Assembly (NCBI RefSeq): GCF_026127265.1 | Contig: NZ_WWFG01000001.1 | Coordinates: 1,899,501 to 1,963,500 of the forward strand | Source of the DNA: Nostoc sp. KVJ3 | GTDB lineage: Bacteria; Cyanobacteriota; Cyanobacteriia; Cyanobacteriales; Nostocaceae | Length of the DNA stretch: 64,000 bases | Reading direction: 5' to 3' | Shown here: piece by piece, positions 26,738-35,438 of the stretch | Numbering within the stretch: position 1 is the stretch's first letter | Layout: each line of letters starts with the position of its first letter | Position numbers and translations under genes: made by a program | The notes under the pieces: generated by a model | Databases searched by the model: none | What the model was told of the DNA's origin: nothing | Seen by the model: only the letters and a program-made list of their open reading frames with translations

Positions 26738-27022
26738 CTAAGGACTTGGGATGACTCGACAGCTGATTGCAGAATTGGTTGATGCACCGCCAGGTATTCT
26801 CAGATTGGCATAGTCGCCACTGAGTTGAACATGTGATGGTGGTTGGTGTAGGATTGCACAGCATCTTTGAACTGCGGCTTGATACTCTCGCCATTGCTTA
26901 CGGATTGTAATACTGGCGGCATCGTCACCTAAATCTGAAAATCTTAGCCCAGCCCGAATTAGCCAAGATTCTACATCGGTTGTTTCACCCAGTATTTCGG
27001 GAATGGGATTAATCTGTTCCAT
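26738..27022 (-). CDS. Hypothetical protein, 94 residues
   Basis: The product starts MEQINPIPEILGETTDVESW and contains AGLRFSDLGDDAASITIRKQWREYQAAVQRCC, probably helical, then a Gly/Pro-rich tail. There is no signal peptide or membrane segment and I do not recognise a family. It is isolated between a repeat and the outer-membrane beta-barrel gene and has an ordinary composition, so it is likely real but weakly supported. Confidence 0.5.
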   Translation of the reverse strand: MEQINPIPEILGETTDVESWLIRAGLRFSDLGDDAASITIRKQWREYQAAVQRCCAILHQPPSHVQLSGDYANLRIPGGASTNSAISCRVIPSP

Positions 27023-27136
27023 GATTAATATCTTTTATGCATATTTAAAATTAGTGATTTCACTTTAAGAAAAACTATTAATAATAGCCAATGTAATTGT
27101 TTATCAACATCATAAGTAAAAATGATTAAAAAAATG

Positions 27137-27168
27137 GTCATATCTGAGTAATGATACTTAGATATGAC
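27137..27168 (-). terminator. Hairpin downstream of the beta-barrel gene
   Basis: GTCATATCT (27137-27145) pairs with AGATATGAC (27160-27168), a perfect 9-bp stem. Read on the minus strand it follows the beta-barrel stop (27245) by about 80 bases and is followed by a T-rich run (ATTTTTTTAATC). Confidence 0.5.
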
Positions 27169-27244
27169 AGAAAAAATTACTATTACGGTTGGCAAACATC
27201 ATTACTTTGGCTTGTGAATAAGCTGAATCCTTGCCTCGTAATTA

Positions 27245-27757
27245 CTAGAAACGATACCCTAATCCAGCTTGGAAACTGACGGCATCAGCATCACTATTTC
27301 TGTATGCGTCAATGCCCCACTTAGTATCCCCATAAGCAATAACCTTATTGCTAACTTGTGATTCAATACCAAGGGTGACAACAGGTGCATTCCGATTGCC
27401 TAATGGGGTATTTTGACCTTCGTCAGTTACAAAAGAATAACCACCACCGAAGTAAACATTAGTATTTTTGGCAATGGGCGCATCGTAAGTCACAATGGGC
27501 ATAATTGCGGCAGCATCACCACCATACAGTACAGAACCGCGCACTGAAACAGGTGACTTGGGAACCGCGTATCGTCCTTGGATATTGCCACCAAATTGTG
27601 CTTCATCGTTTCCTTGTCCGCCACTGGTTGCACCAGCAGCAATCCCAGCACCGATGTAATTGCCGTTTGTACCGGCTGTTTGAGCAGAAGCAATTCCTGC
27701 TGAGAGGACAATGGAAGCAACAGCAAGGAAAGAGGCAGCTAATTTTGTAAGTTTCAT
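27245..27757 (-). CDS. Small outer-membrane beta-barrel protein
   Basis: From the ATG at 27757 (MKLTKLAASFLAVASIVLSAGIASAQT) the product is 170 residues with a classical signal peptide cut after ASA. The mature chain alternates Gly-rich turns with short strands (GNYIGAGIAAGATSGG, GGNIQGRYAVP, VSVRGSVLYGG, NVYFGGGYSFVTD, VVTLGIESQV, AVSFQAGLGYRF) and ends in Phe, the usual C-terminal signal for outer-membrane insertion. About eight strands fit an OmpW/OmpA-barrel-sized protein. Its ligand or role is unknown. The frame extends upstream to 27790 but the signal peptide sets the start. Confidence 0.8.
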   Translation of the reverse strand: MKLTKLAASFLAVASIVLSAGIASAQTAGTNGNYIGAGIAAGATSGGQGNDEAQFGGNIQGRYAVPKSPVSVRGSVLYGGDAAAIMPIVTYDAPIAKNTNVYFGGGYSFVTDEGQNTPLGNRNAPVVTLGIESQVSNKVIAYGDTKWGIDAYRNSDADAVSFQAGLGYRF

Positions 27758-27885
27758 AGAATTCTTCTCACTAGAGTTAGGTAAAATCAATGTTCTCTAG
27801 TACTAGAATCTCTTTTTTTACAAAATGTAACCTCGCACATCTGGTTCACCCAAGTGGCTGAATTATTTCTCACCCACTTGGTTAG

Positions 27886-29490
27886 TTACTTCTTCAAAAA
27901 GCGCCGACGTAGACGAGATATAAAAATATTCACCTCTGGTATTTTCAGCCAGGAAGCGATCGCAGCAAACACCGCAATCCCCACGAAGCCAGATACGCAC
28001 AACTGCAACACCACAATCAGTAAGCCCGTTTTACCTAGTAACTGTTGAGAACCAATCAAAGTCCCGTAGCTTGCTACCCCAGCGACTAGGCTACCAGCTA
28101 TCAAACCCAAAATTGGCAAACCCCACTCACGCCAAGGTAAACCATTGAGTTTGCGATCGAGCAACCACAACAGCATTAACATTGAGCTACAATTTACACC
28201 CACTGTTGCTAAAACTAAACCGGGAGCGCCAAAAGGTTCCACAAAAAACCAATCTAGTACAGCATTGAGCAAGATGTTATAGATACTGATGCGAAAAGGT
28301 GTCTGTCCATCGCCTAAAGCATAAAACACCCGCACCAAAACATCACGTCCTAAATAAGCAAACATCCCAATTCCGTAAGCGACTAGCAAGGATGAAACTA
28401 GCTTTGTAGCTTCCGGTTTAAAAGCACCGCGTTCATATACTACCTGCACAATAGGTACTGATAATGCCACCATCAGCGCCCCTAACGGTAGCATGGTGAA
28501 GGCAGTCAGTAAAAGTCCTTGGCGAATGCGTGATTTTAACTCTGGCCAATTTTCTGGGCTAGACAGTTTGGCAAATATCGGTAACAGGGGCAGTAAAATT
28601 ATATTAGAAATAATCCCTAACGGAGTTTGGACTAATAGATTGGCATAGTTAAATCCTGCCGCAGCACCAGGGATAGGACTGGCAAAATAAAGGTCAGTGG
28701 CAACATTAATTGGCATCATTCCCGAAGAAACTGTTGCCGGAGTCATAATTTTAATTACTTCTTGAACGCCTGGAGATTTAAAATCAAACCGTAGGCGTAA
28801 TGTGCCTAATCCTAACCGCCACTGGACAATTAGCTGCACTAACCATTGGAGAATTGCTCCTGCCAAAGTTCCCCAAGCTAAGACCATTCCACCGATTAAA
28901 GCGTATTCCGGCTTAATAATATCCTTGCCCAATTGCATCGCCAGGATACCAAGACCGCCAACAACAGTAATACTGGATAATAAAGGACTAATGGAGAGTA
29001 GCCAATATTGATTGGCGGTATTGAGAGTACCGAAGCCAATGCCAATTAAACCGGCAAATAAAGCCATCGGTGCCATAATGCGGAGTTGTTGAATTGCGAT
29101 CGCTCTGGTTGTCTCTTCCAAACCATGACCGACTATATCAACGATCGCATCCGCAAATAAAACTTGAGCCACTGTCACCAGCAACAGTACTCCAGCCACC
29201 AGCGTTGTCACGGTTTCCACTAGGGGAGCCGCTTCTTCTCGCCGCCGCTTGGCTAAAACGCTGACGATCGCACTGTGTAATGGCCCATTCACACCACCGA
29301 GTAAGATCAATAGAAAGCCAGGGATAATATAAGCGTAGCTATAGGCGGTAGCAGCAGCACCAACACCAAAAGCCGCAGCGATCGCTTGCTGCCGCACTAA
29401 ACCGAAGACTTTACTAATTAATGTGGCTGCGGCAACAATGCCAGCAATTCCAGCGAAAGAACGAGAGGGTTTTTGGTCTTGTTGTGTCAC
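27886..29490 (-). CDS. murJ: Lipid II flippase MurJ (MviN family)
   Basis: The protein has about 14 membrane helices and the MurJ start AGIVAAATLISKVFGLVRQQAIAAAFGVG, with GGVNGPLHSAIVSVL, RIMAPMALFAGLIGIGFGTLNT and LGRDVLVRVFYALGDGQTPFRIS. It flips the peptidoglycan precursor lipid II across the plasma membrane. The frame opens with TTG at 29544, but GTG at 29490 (then TQQDQKPSRSFAG; 534 residues) fits family length better. murD is in the same window but 20 kb away. Confidence 0.94.
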   Translation of the reverse strand: MTQQDQKPSRSFAGIAGIVAAATLISKVFGLVRQQAIAAAFGVGAAATAYSYAYIIPGFLLILLGGVNGPLHSAIVSVLAKRRREEAAPLVETVTTLVAGVLLLVTVAQVLFADAIVDIVGHGLEETTRAIAIQQLRIMAPMALFAGLIGIGFGTLNTANQYWLLSISPLLSSITVVGGLGILAMQLGKDIIKPEYALIGGMVLAWGTLAGAILQWLVQLIVQWRLGLGTLRLRFDFKSPGVQEVIKIMTPATVSSGMMPINVATDLYFASPIPGAAAGFNYANLLVQTPLGIISNIILLPLLPIFAKLSSPENWPELKSRIRQGLLLTAFTMLPLGALMVALSVPIVQVVYERGAFKPEATKLVSSLLVAYGIGMFAYLGRDVLVRVFYALGDGQTPFRISIYNILLNAVLDWFFVEPFGAPGLVLATVGVNCSSMLMLLWLLDRKLNGLPWREWGLPILGLIAGSLVAGVASYGTLIGSQQLLGKTGLLIVVLQLCVSGFVGIAVFAAIASWLKIPEVNIFISRLRRRFLKK

Positions 29491-29899
29491 GAATAATACC
29501 CGACAACTCTTGCAGAGTGCATACTTTAAAACATTTAACCTCAAATCCCGCAGTCTGTCAGGTAAATTTTGACAAATTAGTTATTTTAAATGCCTACGGC
29601 GGGCTACGCCTACGCTTAAAACCAAATTACTGCGATCGCAATGTGAAGTTAATTAAATCGTCTCTTAGTAAGGGCTAGAGCCGCTTATTACAAACCTTGA
29701 ATTATTCATGTCTTCTTTTGTATGCAAGTCAAAATTATTTTTAATCCATTAAAGAAAATAGATCGAGAAAGGGGAACTATAAGAATAACCATCTTCTGGG
29801 AAATAGTTGAACGCTGTCAAAATTTGCAGTTTGTCATATTTTGGACTCATGAAGTTTGGTATGAAGAACTCTTGTATAAAAACGACATAATCCAGCGCA
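29491..29899. other. Divergent promoter gap between murJ and the GAF kinase
   Basis: The gap carries a TGCCTACGGCGGGCTACGCCTACGC repeat-like piece (about 29590) and a HIP1-like GCGATCGCA near 29633. It must contain promoters for both divergent genes; I cannot assign them. Confidence 0.45.
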
Positions 29900-32800
29900 A
29901 TGGAACCAAATTCAAATTTCACAGAACATCAACTTCTATTGTCAAGCGTTCAACTTCAAGAGCAACTAGATCAACAAAAAGCTCTGGCAAGTGTAATTCT
30001 GCGAATTCGGGAGTCTCTTGATTTAGAAACAATTTTTCAAACTACCGTTACACAAGTACGTCAGTTGCTAAATGCTGACCGTGTAGCAGTCTTCCAGTTT
30101 GACCTAGAAAAAGATTGGAAAGGAGAATTTGTTTCTGAAGATGTTGCGCCTGGTTGGAATTCGGCATTAGAAGTAAAGGTTTACGATCGCTGTTTCGGAG
30201 AAGAATTTGCTTCTAGTTATCAAGAAGGACAAGTACAAGCAGTAGGAGATATTTACAAGGCGGGACTGAGTGATTGTCACGTAGCAATTTTGAGTAAATT
30301 TCAGGTACATGCCAACCTGGTTGTCCCTTTATCGCGCCAGAATGAACTGTGGGGACTGCTTTGTATTCATCAGTGCAGTGAGGCTCGTGACTGGAAAGAA
30401 TCAGAAATTGAGTTTATTCGTCAAATTGCTAACCATCTTGCCGTTGCGATTCAACAAGCGAGGCATCTCAATCAAGTCCAATTGCAAGCTGCAAAATTGG
30501 CTCAAGCGGTTCAGCGCGACCAAGTAATTGCTCGGATTGTCGATAAAATTCGCTCACCCCTTGATATTGAAACCATCTTTAAAACCACAACTCAAGAAAT
30601 ACGCAAACTGCTGCAAGCTGACCGAGTTGCCATCTTTAGCTTCAATGACGATTGGAGTGGTAACTTCGTCGCTGAATCATTTGCGGAAGGCTGGACTCCT
30701 TTAGTTGGCGTTCAGCCGATGATTTTTGATACTTATTTACAGCAGACGCAAGGCGGACGTTACGTTAATAATGAGACATTTACAGTTAATGACATTTATC
30801 AAGCCGGATTAACAGACTGTCATGTAACCCTGTTAGAGCAATTCCAGGCAAAAGCCTTTGCAACTGCCCCCATTCTCCAAGGAGATCAACTTTGGGGAGT
30901 CATCGCTGCCTACCAAAATGCCTCACCCAGACAGTGGGAATCTTATGAAGTCGAATCACTGACCAAAATCGGCACACAAATTGGTGTAGCACTGCGACAT
31001 TATAAGTTGCTGGCACACGCTCAGTACCAAGCAGAGCAACAAAAGACATTAACTAGCGTGATTACTCGAATTCGGGAGTCGCTAGATTTAGATACAATCT
31101 TCCAGACTACTGTCACCGAGTCCCGTAAAATGCTGCAAGCAGATAGAGTAGCAGTCTTTCGTTTTGACCCTCAAAAAGATTGGGAAGGAGAATTTATTTC
31201 TGAGGATTTTGTCTTTGAGTGTAACTCGGTAATGGCAGAAAAAGTTTATGATTATTGCTTCGGTCAAAACTTTGCACCCCTCTACACTCAAGGTCGAGTA
31301 AGTGCGATCGCTGATATTTATCAAGCCAAGTTTCCAAGTTGCTACGTCCAAATCCTAGAAAAATTTCAGGTGCGGGCAAATATGGTCGCACCTCTATTAA
31401 AAAAAGGTGAACTTTGGGGATTGCTGTGTATTCACCAATGCAAGGCTCCTCGTTACTGGCAACCCTCTGAAATTGAATTTGCCAGTCAAATAGCCGAGCA
31501 ATTGGGAGTCGCATTAAAACAGGATTCTTATTTAAAGCAAGTTCAAATGCAGGTTGTTCAGTTAGCAGAAGCTACTGAACGCGAGAAAGCAATGGAACGG
31601 CAAGAATTGCTGGCTGTAACCATTGATAAAATCCGCCAGTCACTTGATATTAAAACTATTTTTAGAACCACAACTCAAGCTGTGCGAGAATTGCTCGAAG
31701 TCGAGAGAGTTGCAATCTACCGCTTCAACGCCGATTGGAGCGGTAAATTTGTGGCAGATTCTTTTAAAGATGCTTGGAAACCTGTTGTACAAGCCCAACC
31801 AATGATTCTAAAAACCTTTGAGGGTACAGACGACGATAACGAACTTCCGCGCAACGAAACTTTTGTTCCCATTCGACAAGGTGAAAAATTATGGGGATTA
31901 TTGGTTGCTTATCAAAATTCGCAACCGCGTTATTGGAAGGAGGAAGAAATCAATTTACTAGCTCAAGTAGCTGTACAATTTGGAATTGCGATTCAGCAAG
32001 CGGAATTACTCGAACAAACTAAACGTCAAACCTTAGAACTCACTCAAGCTCTGCAAGAATTAAAACAAACTCAGACTAGGTTAATTCAGGGTGAAAAAAT
32101 GGCAGGTTTAGGACAATTACTTGCTGGAGTCGCTCATGAAATCAACAATCCTGTGAGTTTTATTTTTGGCAATTTAATACATTTAAATAAATATACTGAA
32201 GAACTACTAAATGTAGTGAAACTTTACCGTCAAAATTCCTCCCTGTTACCATCTGTCCAAGCTCAAATTGACAAAGCTGATTTAGACTTTATCATCGAAG
32301 ATTTACCCCAAACTCTGGAATCAATGAAAGTAGGAGCAGAGCGAATTTGTGATATTGTGCTATCACTGAGAAACTTCTCTCGTACAGATGAGGCTGGATT
32401 AAAGGCAGTAGATATTCATGAAGGATTGGATAGTACTTTGCTGATTTTAGGGCATCGGCTCAAAAATAATCATGAACGCCCAGCTATTGAGATTATTAAA
32501 GAATATGCTATTTTCCCTTTGCTCGAATGCTATCCCGCGCAATTAAATCAAGTGTTTATGAATCTGTTGAGTAACAGTATTGATGCATTAGAGGAAAAAT
32601 TTAAAACTATACAGCAAAGGTATTTGAAGTTATCCCAAAGGTGTCCTATAATACCTTTAAGTATCTGGGTTAGTACGCAAGCAATTAATAACCAGATTGT
32701 AATTAGAATAGCTGATAATGGTCTGGGGATTCCAGAAGAAGTGCGATCGCATATTTTTGATCCCTTCTTCACTACTAAAGCACCTGGAAAAGGTACAGGA

Positions 32801-32917
32801 TTGGGATTGTCTATCAGCTATCAAATAGTAGTTGAAAAACATCATGGACAAATTAAATGTTCCTCTAAACCAGGAGAAGGAACAGAGTTTTTAATTGAAA
32901 TTCCTAGTGGTAATTAA
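29900..32917 (+). CDS. Four-GAF sensor histidine kinase, candidate cyanobacteriochrome
   Basis: The 1005-residue soluble protein has four GAF domains (about 30-190, 205-370, 380-545 and 570-705), a short coiled coil, a HisKA-like segment with phospho-acceptor His746 in LLAGVAHEINNPVSF, and a HATPase domain (NLLSNSIDAL, DNGLGIPEEV, GKGTGLGLSISYQIV). GAF1 has Asp96-Arg-Cys98-Phe and Cys126-His127; GAF3 has Asp451-Tyr-Cys453-Phe and Cys481-Tyr482. In both, the cysteines are 28 residues apart, the arrangement of DXCF cyanobacteriochromes that bind bilin twice. GAF2 has only Cys307-His308. GAF4 is shortened and lacks the region. There is no receiver domain or adjacent response regulator. It may instead be a non-photoactive GAF kinase, since similar motifs occur in GAF proteins not shown to bind bilin. 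Confidence 0.9.
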   Translation: MEPNSNFTEHQLLLSSVQLQEQLDQQKALASVILRIRESLDLETIFQTTVTQVRQLLNADRVAVFQFDLEKDWKGEFVSEDVAPGWNSALEVKVYDRCFGEEFASSYQEGQVQAVGDIYKAGLSDCHVAILSKFQVHANLVVPLSRQNELWGLLCIHQCSEARDWKESEIEFIRQIANHLAVAIQQARHLNQVQLQAAKLAQAVQRDQVIARIVDKIRSPLDIETIFKTTTQEIRKLLQADRVAIFSFNDDWSGNFVAESFAEGWTPLVGVQPMIFDTYLQQTQGGRYVNNETFTVNDIYQAGLTDCHVTLLEQFQAKAFATAPILQGDQLWGVIAAYQNASPRQWESYEVESLTKIGTQIGVALRHYKLLAHAQYQAEQQKTLTSVITRIRESLDLDTIFQTTVTESRKMLQADRVAVFRFDPQKDWEGEFISEDFVFECNSVMAEKVYDYCFGQNFAPLYTQGRVSAIADIYQAKFPSCYVQILEKFQVRANMVAPLLKKGELWGLLCIHQCKAPRYWQPSEIEFASQIAEQLGVALKQDSYLKQVQMQVVQLAEATEREKAMERQELLAVTIDKIRQSLDIKTIFRTTTQAVRELLEVERVAIYRFNADWSGKFVADSFKDAWKPVVQAQPMILKTFEGTDDDNELPRNETFVPIRQGEKLWGLLVAYQNSQPRYWKEEEINLLAQVAVQFGIAIQQAELLEQTKRQTLELTQALQELKQTQTRLIQGEKMAGLGQLLAGVAHEINNPVSFIFGNLIHLNKYTEELLNVVKLYRQNSSLLPSVQAQIDKADLDFIIEDLPQTLESMKVGAERICDIVLSLRNFSRTDEAGLKAVDIHEGLDSTLLILGHRLKNNHERPAIEIIKEYAIFPLLECYPAQLNQVFMNLLSNSIDALEEKFKTIQQRYLKLSQRCPIIPLSIWVSTQAINNQIVIRIADNGLGIPEEVRSHIFDPFFTTKAPGKGTGLGLSISYQIVVEKHHGQIKCSSKPGEGTEFLIEIPSGN

Positions 32918-33231
32918 AGGCGACTTGCCTTTGAGAATTCTCAGTCAATCTTAAGTAGGGGAGCAAGAATAAACAAAGATTTTCTTTGTTCCCTGAATAC
33001 ATCACAACGCCATAGCATTACACCTTTAAACTAATTCAATATGTAATTTATCTAGCAGTGCGCTCTTAGGCTGTTGACTCTATGCTTTTTTAGGAGTTAA
33101 AAAGTCATACAAAATATATGTCATTGCGAGCGAAGCGAAGCAATCCCAGGCGATTGCTTCGCTTCGCTCGCAATGACACAAAAATAACATGAACCAAAAA
33201 ACCCTAAATTAAATCAAAGTCAACAGACTAT
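32918..33231. other. Convergent gap with palindromic element
   Basis: It contains the 60-bp palindrome 33119-33178 and otherwise single-copy AT-rich sequence. No gene seen. Confidence 0.6.
33119..33178. repeat. Palindromic GTCATTGCGAGCGAAGCG element, copy B (perfect)
   Basis: Arms of 27 bases, TGTCATTGCGAGCGAAGCGA then AGCAATC, are perfectly inverted around a 6-base loop (CCAGGC). It is the shortest and most regular copy in the window and probably shows the basic unit. It sits between two convergent genes and could fold as a terminator for both. Confidence 0.85.
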
Positions 33232-33738
33232 TCACTTACACCCTAAACTATCTCGCGTTGACATACCTGTAACCGGATTTACCCCATCAGCCCTTTGACA
33301 CATTAGCGACACTTGATAACGATCAATTAAAGCGTCGGTAAAATCAGCGCCAGTGATATCAGCATCGTAAAAGCGGCTGCTAGTCAAAGTGGCTTCTGTA
33401 AAAATGGCATTTTTTAGGTTAGCACTATCCATAGTCACGCGATCGACTAAAGCGCCGCTCAAGTTCGCGCCTTCCAAATTTGCTTTTAACAAAACTCCTT
33501 TAGTGAGAATTGCGTTGGTTAAATTCGCTCCTTGAAAATTCGCCCCCCGCATTTCTGCTGCTACAAAAGTCACACCCGCTAAATCAGCATTAGAGAAATC
33601 ACGATTTTCTAAATTTATATTGTTGTAGTTGATTGTGTTGAGTTGAGCAAAAGCCGGTTTAGGATTAAGTATTATCCAGCAAAATGCTAGTAGCAAAATC
33701 GCAATCAAACTCAAAAAACGCAGTAAAATCTTTTTCAT
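33232..33738 (-). CDS. Exported pentapeptide-repeat protein
   Basis: From the ATG at 33738 (MKKILLRFLSLIAILLLAFC) the product is 168 residues with a signal peptide or N-terminal anchor ending PKPAFA. It is followed by about 20 A(D/N)LXX-type pentapeptides (NLENRDFSNADLAGVTF, MRGANFQGANLTNAILTKG, NLEGANLSGALVDRVTMDSANLKNAIF) forming a right-handed quadrilateral helix. Such exported pentapeptide proteins are common in cyanobacteria, with unknown function. The frame extends to 33822, but the extra N-terminus is encoded by an intergenic heptamer repeat (ATGACTA units) and is rejected. It lies directly downstream of the LCP gene on the same strand. Confidence 0.82.
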   Translation of the reverse strand: MKKILLRFLSLIAILLLAFCWIILNPKPAFAQLNTINYNNINLENRDFSNADLAGVTFVAAEMRGANFQGANLTNAILTKGVLLKANLEGANLSGALVDRVTMDSANLKNAIFTEATLTSSRFYDADITGADFTDALIDRYQVSLMCQRADGVNPVTGMSTRDSLGCK

Positions 33739-33802
33739 AACTTTATTATTTGTCATTAGTCCTTTGTCATTTGACCAATGACTAATGACTAATGACCAAC
33801 GA

Positions 33803-35341
33803 CTACTTCCAATCTTTACCAATCCGAATTGTCAGGTCAGATTCTAAATCACCAATCGCTGACACCTCAATTTGACCTAAGCCTAAGACTTTTTGCAAAT
33901 CAACTCCAACTCGTCTGTTGCCTTTTTCGACAATAATCTGAGTTTGACGTTGGGTATCTGGCCAATCAGGCACTTTGTAAATATTAGTAAAGCCTTTCTG
34001 TTTGAGATAAGAAATAACTTTTTCAGTTAACTGAGGTTGATTTGAGGCATTTTGAATAGCAATTTTGAGGTTAGGAACCTGACGCATATCTGGTTTCAGA
34101 CCAGGTACATTTACCCCAACATAATCATTCAACAGGCTCTGTTGTCCAGTCATATTTAGCCAATAGCTATCAGGGTCTTTGCTAAAGCGGCTAAAAGTAC
34201 CAGGCAACACCGTCATTTGGAAATTATCTCGATCTAGATTGAGACCGAAATTGACCAACGCCATCATTTCTTCCATCTTCAGGTTGGTATCAAAGTATTT
34301 TCGCATCAAGCGAGTTAATTGAGGCAACCGGGGTAAAATGGTAGGACTATTTAAGCGTTGCAGCAGGGCTGCTGTTAGTGCTTGCTGACGCTGCACTCTC
34401 GGCAAATCTCCCAAACCTGGTTCGCGGAACCGGACAAACTGTTCTGCTTGTTCGCCGTTGAGAGTTTGCCAACCACTGACTAAATTAATCGACAGCCGAC
34501 TACTAGAGTCTTTATATGTCATCGACTTGGGAACAAAGACCTCTACTCCGCCTAACTGATCGACTAACTGGCGTAAGCCGCTAGTAGAAATACGGATGTA
34601 ACGGTCAATTGGGGCGTTGTTTAAGGTACGGCTGACTACCCGTGCTGCTAAGACTGGGCCGCCTTTGGCATTGGCATCAGATACCTTAGTTAATCCCTTT
34701 TCTCCCTTTTCGGGGATGGCAATCATGGTATCTTTGGGAATAGAAAGCACCCGTACAGATTTTTCACTAGGGTTAAGCCGTACTAACAGCATGGAGTCGC
34801 TTTTGCCAGCAAAGCTTTCTGGTGAACCATCAACAGTACCGTTAACTGGTTCAATTCCCATGATTAAAATATTCATGGGTCGCGAAAGCTGGTATTGAGA
34901 GAGTTTGCTCCACAACTCCCCCGGTAACGGGATTTTTACCTCGTCTTTTGCGGTAGTTCCTGAATCTTCATCTGTTCGATCGAGATTACTCCACAAAGGA
35001 GTCCACAGTGCTAACGTCGAGACTAGCAGCCCAGATAAGATGATGCCGATGACAATCGTCATAATCCACAACAACCAGCGAGGCATGGTTAAGCCCAGTC
35101 TCTCGTAAAGCTGATTGGGAATCGCGCCCACAGATTCGACGACGCTACGGTTTGGATTTACAGGCTGGTTTAGTTCGACATCCTCCTCCTCTGAGTCGGC
35201 TACTGGTGCTGGCGTTACCTGATTTTCTATCCGTTGAATTTGCTGCGATCGCACCTCAGTTTCAAATTCTACAACTTGCTGAGATGTAACCGGATTTTCC
35301 GACCATTCGACTTGTTTTATCACAATTATCTCCCCACTCAA
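33803..35341 (-). CDS. LytR-CpsA-Psr (LCP) family protein
   Basis: The 512-residue protein has a cytoplasmic acidic N-terminus, one membrane helix at about residues 91-114 (LWIMTIVIGIILSGLLVSTLALW) and an LCP catalytic domain (about 155-370). The domain shows SDSMLLVRLNPSEKSVRVLSIPKDTMI, the conserved Arg/Asp residues, RYIRISTSGLRQLVDQLGGVEV and FVRFREPGLGDLPRVQRQQALTAALL. A LytR_C domain follows (about 425-505). LCP enzymes move lipid-linked glycans onto peptidoglycan or other envelope acceptors at the outer face of the plasma membrane. It is divergent from the mannose-1-phosphate guanylyltransferase gene with about 100 bases between them, suggesting a shared regulatory region and a common polysaccharide role. 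Confidence 0.92.
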   Translation of the reverse strand: MSGEIIVIKQVEWSENPVTSQQVVEFETEVRSQQIQRIENQVTPAPVADSEEEDVELNQPVNPNRSVVESVGAIPNQLYERLGLTMPRWLLWIMTIVIGIILSGLLVSTLALWTPLWSNLDRTDEDSGTTAKDEVKIPLPGELWSKLSQYQLSRPMNILIMGIEPVNGTVDGSPESFAGKSDSMLLVRLNPSEKSVRVLSIPKDTMIAIPEKGEKGLTKVSDANAKGGPVLAARVVSRTLNNAPIDRYIRISTSGLRQLVDQLGGVEVFVPKSMTYKDSSSRLSINLVSGWQTLNGEQAEQFVRFREPGLGDLPRVQRQQALTAALLQRLNSPTILPRLPQLTRLMRKYFDTNLKMEEMMALVNFGLNLDRDNFQMTVLPGTFSRFSKDPDSYWLNMTGQQSLLNDYVGVNVPGLKPDMRQVPNLKIAIQNASNQPQLTEKVISYLKQKGFTNIYKVPDWPDTQRQTQIIVEKGNRRVGVDLQKVLGLGQIEVSAIGDLESDLTIRIGKDWK

Positions 35342-35438
35342 CCACTCCCTAAAAGTATGTTAATGCAAGCTACAGATATTGCCAGTGGAAAGGCTCGCTG
35401 TAAACTTATAATGTTCTTCGGTAGGCGTGTATGACAAC

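Noticed and set aside
26402..26754. Two opposed frames over the element at 26523-26655 and a similar one at 61545-61739
   Set aside because: They contain the same repeat-derived peptide (AINRR-YNNQSF) because they read the same interspersed element.
29722..30021. 99-codon frame overlapping the kinase start
   Set aside because: It shares DNA with the kinase in another frame and ends in Ser/Arg-rich shadow sequence.
33739..33822. N-terminal extension of the pentapeptide protein
   Set aside because: It is encoded by an ATGACTA-type short repeat and sits before a normal signal peptide.
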